Positions 60,201 to 64,000 of a stretch of 64,000 bases of DNA are shown here, piece by piece (position 1 is the stretch's first letter; each line of letters starts with the position of its first letter). The stretch lies in the NCBI RefSeq assembly GCF_932526225.1, contig NC_064035.1:1487501-1551500 (forward strand), given 5' to 3'. The notes under the pieces are model-generated. The model was not told the origin of the DNA, made no database searches, and saw nothing but the letters and a program-made list of their open reading frames with translations. The translations under genes were made by a program, and so were the position numbers. This DNA is from Nematostella vectensis (taxonomy: Eukaryota > Cnidaria > Anthozoa > Actiniaria > Edwardsiidae).

Positions 60201-60702
60201 CAGACCTGAAATTCAATTGAAAACAACAAATGCTTTTTTTGTCAAATTGTCCGTCTTTCAGGTTGAAGACGGCTGCATGGCGGGGTCCAAGACATTCAGC
60301 GAGCTCTTCACGGAGGCATCAAACATGTTTAACGGGAATTCAGCAGAATGTAAAAATAAACACGGCCAGCCCTACACCAGCAAAGACGAACTTAAAGGCA
60401 TGATAGGAAAGTCAGCCCAGACCAAGAAATACAACCCAGACTGTAAAATGAATGACAAAACTTTACAGCTTCTGATTTGTGCGAAGAAGGGCAAAGGTGT
60501 CAGTTCATTGGTCGAAGAGTTTAAAATTTCTGCGAGTAATGTCGAAGAGATTCTAAAAGAGTGCAACAATGACCTCTCAAGAAAGCAAATGATCGAGATC
60601 TGCCAATTTAGATCTTACGAACTGAGTGATGAAGAAATTCCGCCTTTAGTGCAGGGAGTCACCTTGGCCCAGATCAAGAAGGTCACATGCCCACTCAACT
60701 AG
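54212..60702 (+). CDS. Unrecognised 606-aa secreted or membrane protein, ten coding exons
   Basis: Exons: 54212-54347, 54568-54618, 55366-55407, 55599-55793, 56063-56217, 57071-57232, 57699-57906, 58342-58496, 59218-59493, 60262-60702. GT-AG sites and phases fit throughout (1821 nt). Seen: N-terminal signal peptide (RWALLFCGLVLNQQVITAS); hydrophobic helix at about 78-97 (FFFLTLFIVSLIVTVVATTV) next to a CCGLGFKSLC stretch; Lys/Glu-rich amphipathic helices (about 115-210); a glycine-rich hydrophobic patch near 225 (WGLGVGVPVVEK); a second hydrophobic hairpin at about 301-330 (GAGAVMSIVSIGLDLYSLIS); and a C-terminal third with about ten Cys. I do not recognise the family. Helices around Gly-rich hydrophobic hairpins recall apolipoprotein-L-like membrane-inserting proteins, but only in layout. 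AATAAA at 60725 follows the stop. The start is the only in-frame ATG after the acceptor-like TTCTGCAG. Confidence 0.85.
54295..54470. repeat. Three diverged copies of the first coding exon's 3' end and donor
   Basis: GCCCTCAGGCGATATCAGGA then CAAAG|GTAAG (true donor 54347/54348) recurs as GCCCTCAGGCGATATCACAA then GACAG|GTAAG near 54414, and again, more diverged, to about 54465. ATGACACGTG/GTGATCACGTGA motifs link the copies. A second usable donor about 68 bp downstream is therefore present. Confidence 0.75.
54740..55170. repeat. 36-bp minisatellite in intron 2 of the 54-60 kb gene, ~11 copies
   Basis: Units TAACCCCACGTGTATTGCGT plus CCCTCACCCCCTTTGC, more diverged at the left edge. Frames open on both strands because 36 is a multiple of 3; not a gene. 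Confidence 0.9.
55228..55253. repeat. Poly-C tract (~26 nt)
   Basis: Nearly pure C-run following the 36-bp array, in the same intron. Confidence 0.8.
56585..57070. repeat. 47-bp minisatellite copying the acceptor of the sixth coding exon, ~10 copies
   Basis: Unit GCATGGTCACGTGATAGTCA, CCTGCTGGGTGTTTATATTA, CGTCATA. The last unit ends TTTATATTACGTCATAG directly at exon start 57071, so each of the earlier units also carries an identical acceptor (ACGTCATAG followed by CATGG). Alternating TATTGAG and TGCTGGG variants give a two-unit (94-bp) higher-order period. Confidence 0.94.
57243..57515. repeat. TTATTATCATTATG and ATC/CAT microsatellites
   Basis: Simple repeats in the intron after the sixth coding exon: ATTATTATTATC blocks near 57245-57305 and ATCATC/CATCAT blocks near 57395-57515. 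Confidence 0.75.
58095..58190. repeat. 24-bp TTGGAATTTAGGCCACGCCTC repeat, ~4 copies
   Basis: Short diverged array in the intron before the eighth coding exon. Confidence 0.75.
58625..59222. repeat. ~51-bp minisatellite copying the acceptor and first codons of the ninth coding exon, ~11 copies
   Basis: Unit TTAGATGTGTGTGTTGTTTT, GTTTCTTCAG|GACAGGGATA, ACCACTCTCTC. Each copy has a polypyrimidine tract, an AG and the codons GAC AGG GAT AAC (DRDN), the first residues of the exon. The innermost copy (exon start 59218) continues as DRDNLMPQVRK. In the last few copies the spacing keeps the frame open (...LFLQDRDNHSLLDVCV...), so use of an upstream acceptor would add in-frame residues. Confidence 0.95.
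59545..60050. repeat. 22-bp polypyrimidine-rich minisatellite, ~23 copies
   Basis: Unit CCCTCTGACCACCCACTCCC plus TC, in the last intron of the 54-60 kb gene, with strong C/T against A/G strand asymmetry. The long minus-strand Gly/Glu/Val-rich frames are by-products of the repeat. Confidence 0.93.
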
Positions 60703-60724
60703 ATTGACCACTTGAAAAGTCTAA

Positions 60725-60730
60725 AATAAA
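60725..60730 (+). promoter_or_regulatory. Poly(A) signal AATAAA of the 54-60 kb gene
   Basis: AATAAA 23 nt past the stop codon. Short but plausible 3' UTR. Confidence 0.5.
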
Positions 60731-61552
60731 GATATAAGCGAGCATTTATCCATTGGTTACATCCTTTGCGATTCATTTGGGGCAGTGGGGTAATGAATGG
60801 AGGATTGGAGGGGAGGGGAGGGTTTCCACTGGTTAAGTCTTCTGTGATGGATTTGGGTCTGCCCTTTTCGGGTAATTCATATTTCTTATTTACAAACAAA
60901 CAAAAGAATAAATAAACATATTTACAGTTAACTGCACAAACAACAGCCCACCCTTGAGGGGGGTCCACTGGTTACGTCTTTTGTGATGACTTTGAAACCC
61001 GTTAATAAATAAATAAAAATAAATAAACACAGCTAGCCAAAATGACATACTTATAAACTTATGGTTCTCTAAATATAAAGGTCAACAACTCAAGGTCCCT
61101 AGACCCTAGAGTAAGCACTCTCTGTAGCCTTTTGTGCTAGGGGCAAGCCCATAATTTGATGCTCTTTGCAACTGTTGAACCTTACAGAACTCGCTAGTCA
61201 CGTAATAGCCTTAGGGCAAAGGAGGGGATTAAAAACTGAGGGTGTTATATTCACGAAAAACACATAAACAATTATAAATAGAAAACTATGTTTTAAAAGG
61301 CCCTTCAAAATTTTAAAGCAACTCGGTAATTGTTAAGTTTCTCTTTAGAATCGGCGTGTCTGTTGCGGCATTTGGTAAACGCATCTGGAGGCCCACATCC
61401 AGCGATCTCACCTTGTGTTGGGTGGTTCGCATGACTTGTTTCGTGACCCGTCCTTTGATAAGCAAAGGCATGCAAACTTTCCACAAGTCTATATAACAGT
61501 ACCCTACCAACTAGAGATACTGAGCACTGAAAACAACACAGGTATCACCAGC
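60731..61552. other. Intergenic or 5' region of the 61.5-kb frame
   Basis: Two related stretches around 60755-60860 and 60950-60990 (CCACTGGTTAAGTCTTCTGT / TCCACTGGTTACGTCTTTTG) suggest a diverged duplication. AACACAG|GTATCACCAGC just before the ATG at 61553 could be an acceptor. No gene seen. Confidence 0.4.
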
Positions 61553-62389
61553 ATGAGTGGATCGCGATTCAAGCCGTTGAGCGGGGAGATCGCTGATCAG
61601 ACAACAAAAAGAAACGACTACGAACTTCGTCGACTTCGTCAGCAACTGGACACCATGGAGACAGAAAGAGTCAAACAGATGCGCAGAATTGAGAGCAACC
61701 AGATCGACTATGCTTTGCAGAATCTTTCTCTTGACCAGGCACAAGGCTTTTCTGACCTTACCAAGAAAATATTGCGCGCGAATTTCCTTCCACCTGTAAG
61801 ACAAACTCGCTCTGCAGGAAATGAAGATCCTGATAGCACATCTCGAGTTCAGTTTATGTCTGAACTCGCTGAGCGGTTAAGGGAGACTTCAATCATCGCC
61901 AAATCGGCGCATTCGGAAGCATTCGAACAGGCCTTGAAGAGGAAAGCCGAGAAAGATCGGATGTTGTTGAACGGCGATAGTGAGAGCAGTAAAAGGCAGA
62001 CAAGGACTGGGCAATTGGGCTCAAAATCTTCCGGGGCCTTTACTCAGTTAGGGAAAACTACGAAAAAAACAATGCCTGCTTATTCACGATACAGCTACAA
62101 TATTTCCGCAAACAACGCCACTAAAAAGGGAGATGCTATTAGCAACCGACAGGGATCCTGCAGTAGCGATGATGTCGAATTTGAAGGAGGACAAAAATCC
62201 ATTAGTGATGTTATAACATTGAAACTCCTCAGCCGAGAAGCCGCAAGGAAACGTAGAATGGAGGGGAATGTTCAAAGGAAACAGAACAACAAAGATAAAG
62301 CCTACTCGTCAGCATTTGCTAATTGCGTCCATATAACAGTAGCCAACGAAAGCAACTCAGAAGAGACCTCTGTAGGTAGTCTGGAATGA
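61553..62389 (+). CDS. Unrecognised 278-aa basic, partly coiled-coil protein, uninterrupted frame
   Basis: Starts MSGSRFKPLSGEIADQT; the open frame extends upstream to 61415 without another ATG. Residues about 20-55 (YELRRLRQQLDTMETERVKQ...) form a heptad-like charged helix, followed by NLSLDQAQGFSDLTKKILRA and a conserved-looking SELAERLRETSIIAKSAHSE segment. The rest is Ser/Lys-rich, with a basic cluster SREAARKRRMEGNVQRKQ near the end. No signal peptide or membrane segment, so probably intracellular. Codon usage and length without stops support a real gene. Lack of introns among intron-rich neighbours suggests either a large last exon or a retrogene. Function unknown. Confidence 0.65.
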   Translation: MSGSRFKPLSGEIADQTTKRNDYELRRLRQQLDTMETERVKQMRRIESNQIDYALQNLSLDQAQGFSDLTKKILRANFLPPVRQTRSAGNEDPDSTSRVQFMSELAERLRETSIIAKSAHSEAFEQALKRKAEKDRMLLNGDSESSKRQTRTGQLGSKSSGAFTQLGKTTKKTMPAYSRYSYNISANNATKKGDAISNRQGSCSSDDVEFEGGQKSISDVITLKLLSREAARKRRMEGNVQRKQNNKDKAYSSAFANCVHITVANESNSEETSVGSLE

Positions 62390-62837
62390 GACACGAGAAG
62401 ACGAAGTGAGGACATAATATTATTTTTACACATCTTCCTTTTCTATTTCCTCTTGTCTTTTGGAAACTCCAAAGCTATCTATGACCACGGTCACCGGGAA
62501 AGGGGATCTTTTCTTGTTTGTGTAAAGCATGTAGTATCGAGCAACTATTTATGAGATATAAGAAATCAATCATGTACCTTTGACATATTATATTTTGCTT
62601 ATTACTGGTATACCTGTGGTAGCCCAGTTGTAAAATGCAACTGTTTTTTTTCGTCGTCTTTCCTAACACGTGCATTATTGTGCAATGCCCAGGAAGTCCA
62701 TGCACCATTGTGTGTGTATTTTTTTTAGTGTACTTGCTGCGACCTTACTCAGGCCTTTTTCTTACACGAAGTATCTATGCTAATCTAGCCTCCCCTCATT
62801 TCGTCATCGCTGGCCTAGTTACCGCTAAAGGAAGCAC

Positions 62838-63954
62838 AGCTGTACAGGACCCGAAACGATCCCCAACTGATCCCGGGACCCGAAACGATCCCCAAGAGTC
62901 CCCGAAATGAACCCCAAGAAATTACAGTAATGGACAACTAAAGGAATGTGTAAGGATTGGCTTTCAGTTTTAAAAACATATGAAACATTTTGAAGAACCC
63001 GGCGTGGATAAATCATTTTTACATAACAAGCCATAAAAGAAAGTCTTTACAGATAGGACATCCTGCTTTTCATAGGAAGCGAAATGTTTTAAAGTTATTT
63101 TTTGGCATGTTTGTTTTCGGTGAATGAAAGACCTATCATATCATGATATCATGCCGGGGTGTACGCACGACTACATGAGGAAATTCAAAACTCACATAAT
63201 ATTGCTTTCAACAAAAGCCACATCCTCTTAATATTTTGCATCGGTAGTAGAAGGGTTGTCCGAGTGTATTACTCAGTGTGCTTTTGTCATTCCATCTTCT
63301 CGGCCAAACCGGCTGCCTAAAATGTGTCGGTAAATATTCGGTCGTGTGGACAAGTATTTCGTGGTGAAATACATGTTTGGTTGTCAAATAAATATTAATT
63401 TTTAGGGGTGATGTTTACCGGAAATGAGACTCTCATTTATAGTGTCAGAGTCATGTGTCGGAACCGCAAAATGTTAAGAGTGTGATGGAAGGTCAAAAGT
63501 TTGGTTGATCTGAGCAAAGCTGTGCTATGTTCATGCTGTATTCCTTTCAGTAGCAGTTTAAAGTTGTGTATTTGTTTTGGACTCTGTTTATGGGTTTAAC
63601 GCCGGGCAATGTAATAAATAGAAGTATTGTGTTGGAATTTAATATAATATTTTAAGTCACGTTGTTTAGAAATCGAGTCGCTGTTAACCCTTTATTATGC
63701 TTCAAAATTGCAAGTATTTCTTCTGCTTTCCCTTTGTCGATTACCGCAATTCCTTGGGGTTGATTTCGGGGACTCCTCGGTATCGGTTCGGGCCCGAGGA
63801 TCAGTTGGGGTACTTTTGGGGATCATTTCGAGTCTTGGGATCATTTCGGGTCCTGGGATGGTTTCGGGTCCTGGGATCATTTCGGGTCCTGGGATGGTTT
63901 CGGGTCCTGGGATGGTTTCGGGTCCTGGGATCATTTCGGGTCCTGTACACAGCT
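62838..63954. mobile_element. Inverted-repeat-bounded element (~1.1 kb), right arm expanded by short repeats
   Basis: The left arm AGCTGTACAGGACCCGAAAC ... CCCCAAGAAATTACAGTAAT (62838-62931) is matched in reverse by ATTACCGCAATTCCTTGGGG ... CGGGTCCTGTACACAGCT (63740-63954). The right arm is longer because GGGATCATTTCGGGTCCT has been amplified about six times. No transposase is visible between the arms. It lies downstream of the 61.5-kb frame and could form a long hairpin if transcribed. The family is not recognised; target-site duplication was not found. Confidence 0.72.
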
Positions 63955-64000
63955 CTACACTGCAAACTCTGTCATGGTCGCCATCTTGGATTTTGTAATT

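Noticed and set aside
59537-60229. Gly/Glu/Val-rich frames on the minus strand
   Set aside because: Reverse complement of the C/T-rich 22-bp array within an intron.
61415-61552. Upstream extension of the 61.5-kb frame beginning with a non-ATG codon
   Set aside because: No in-frame ATG in this stretch; 61553 is the first ATG, so the extension is treated as 5' UTR or intron.

Overview
The window is animal nuclear DNA: AT-rich, densely intron-bearing, with GT-AG splicing, LINE remnants and MITE-like elements. A near full-length NEK10 orthologue, a secreted multi-peritrophin-A protein and the repeat content together suggest a cnidarian, probably an anthozoan. That placement is inference; no species is claimed.

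Layout. 257-35767 (minus strand) is one gene, NEK10. I could trace 37 coding exons by alignment to remembered vertebrate NEK10 and by checking every splice phase. The summed CDS is 3510 nt (1169 aa plus stop), with all phases consistent. Human NEK10 is about 1172 aa. Roughly 60% of the gene body is tandem-repeat arrays in introns (units of about 11 to 60 bp; the longest is a 45-bp unit repeated about 145 times over 6.5 kb). Two inverted copies of a hAT-like MITE sit in its introns. 36-42.7 kb has no recognisable host gene; it holds two decayed LINE 3' ends and several foldback or MITE-like elements. 42.8-49.3 kb (plus) is a secreted protein with a signal peptide and seven chitin-binding type-2 domains in six coding exons, with a TATA box. 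49.3-54.2 kb is intergenic with short repeats. 54.2-60.7 kb (plus) is a ten-exon gene for an unrecognised 606-aa protein with a signal peptide, hydrophobic segments and a Cys-rich C-terminus. 61.55-62.39 kb (plus) is an uninterrupted reading frame for an unrecognised 278-aa basic, partly coiled-coil protein. 62.8-63.95 kb is an inverted-repeat-bounded element.

The main observation is that many tandem arrays are built from a unit that straddles or abuts an exon-intron junction. A functional splice donor or acceptor, often with the neighbouring codons, has been copied up to dozens of times. I see this at about a dozen junctions in three separate genes. The clearest cases are NEK10 exon 28 (36 donor copies in an open 20-codon frame), exon 26 and exon 9, and two acceptors of the unknown 54-60 kb gene. 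The very long open frames in these arrays follow from stop-free units and are not evidence of separate proteins.
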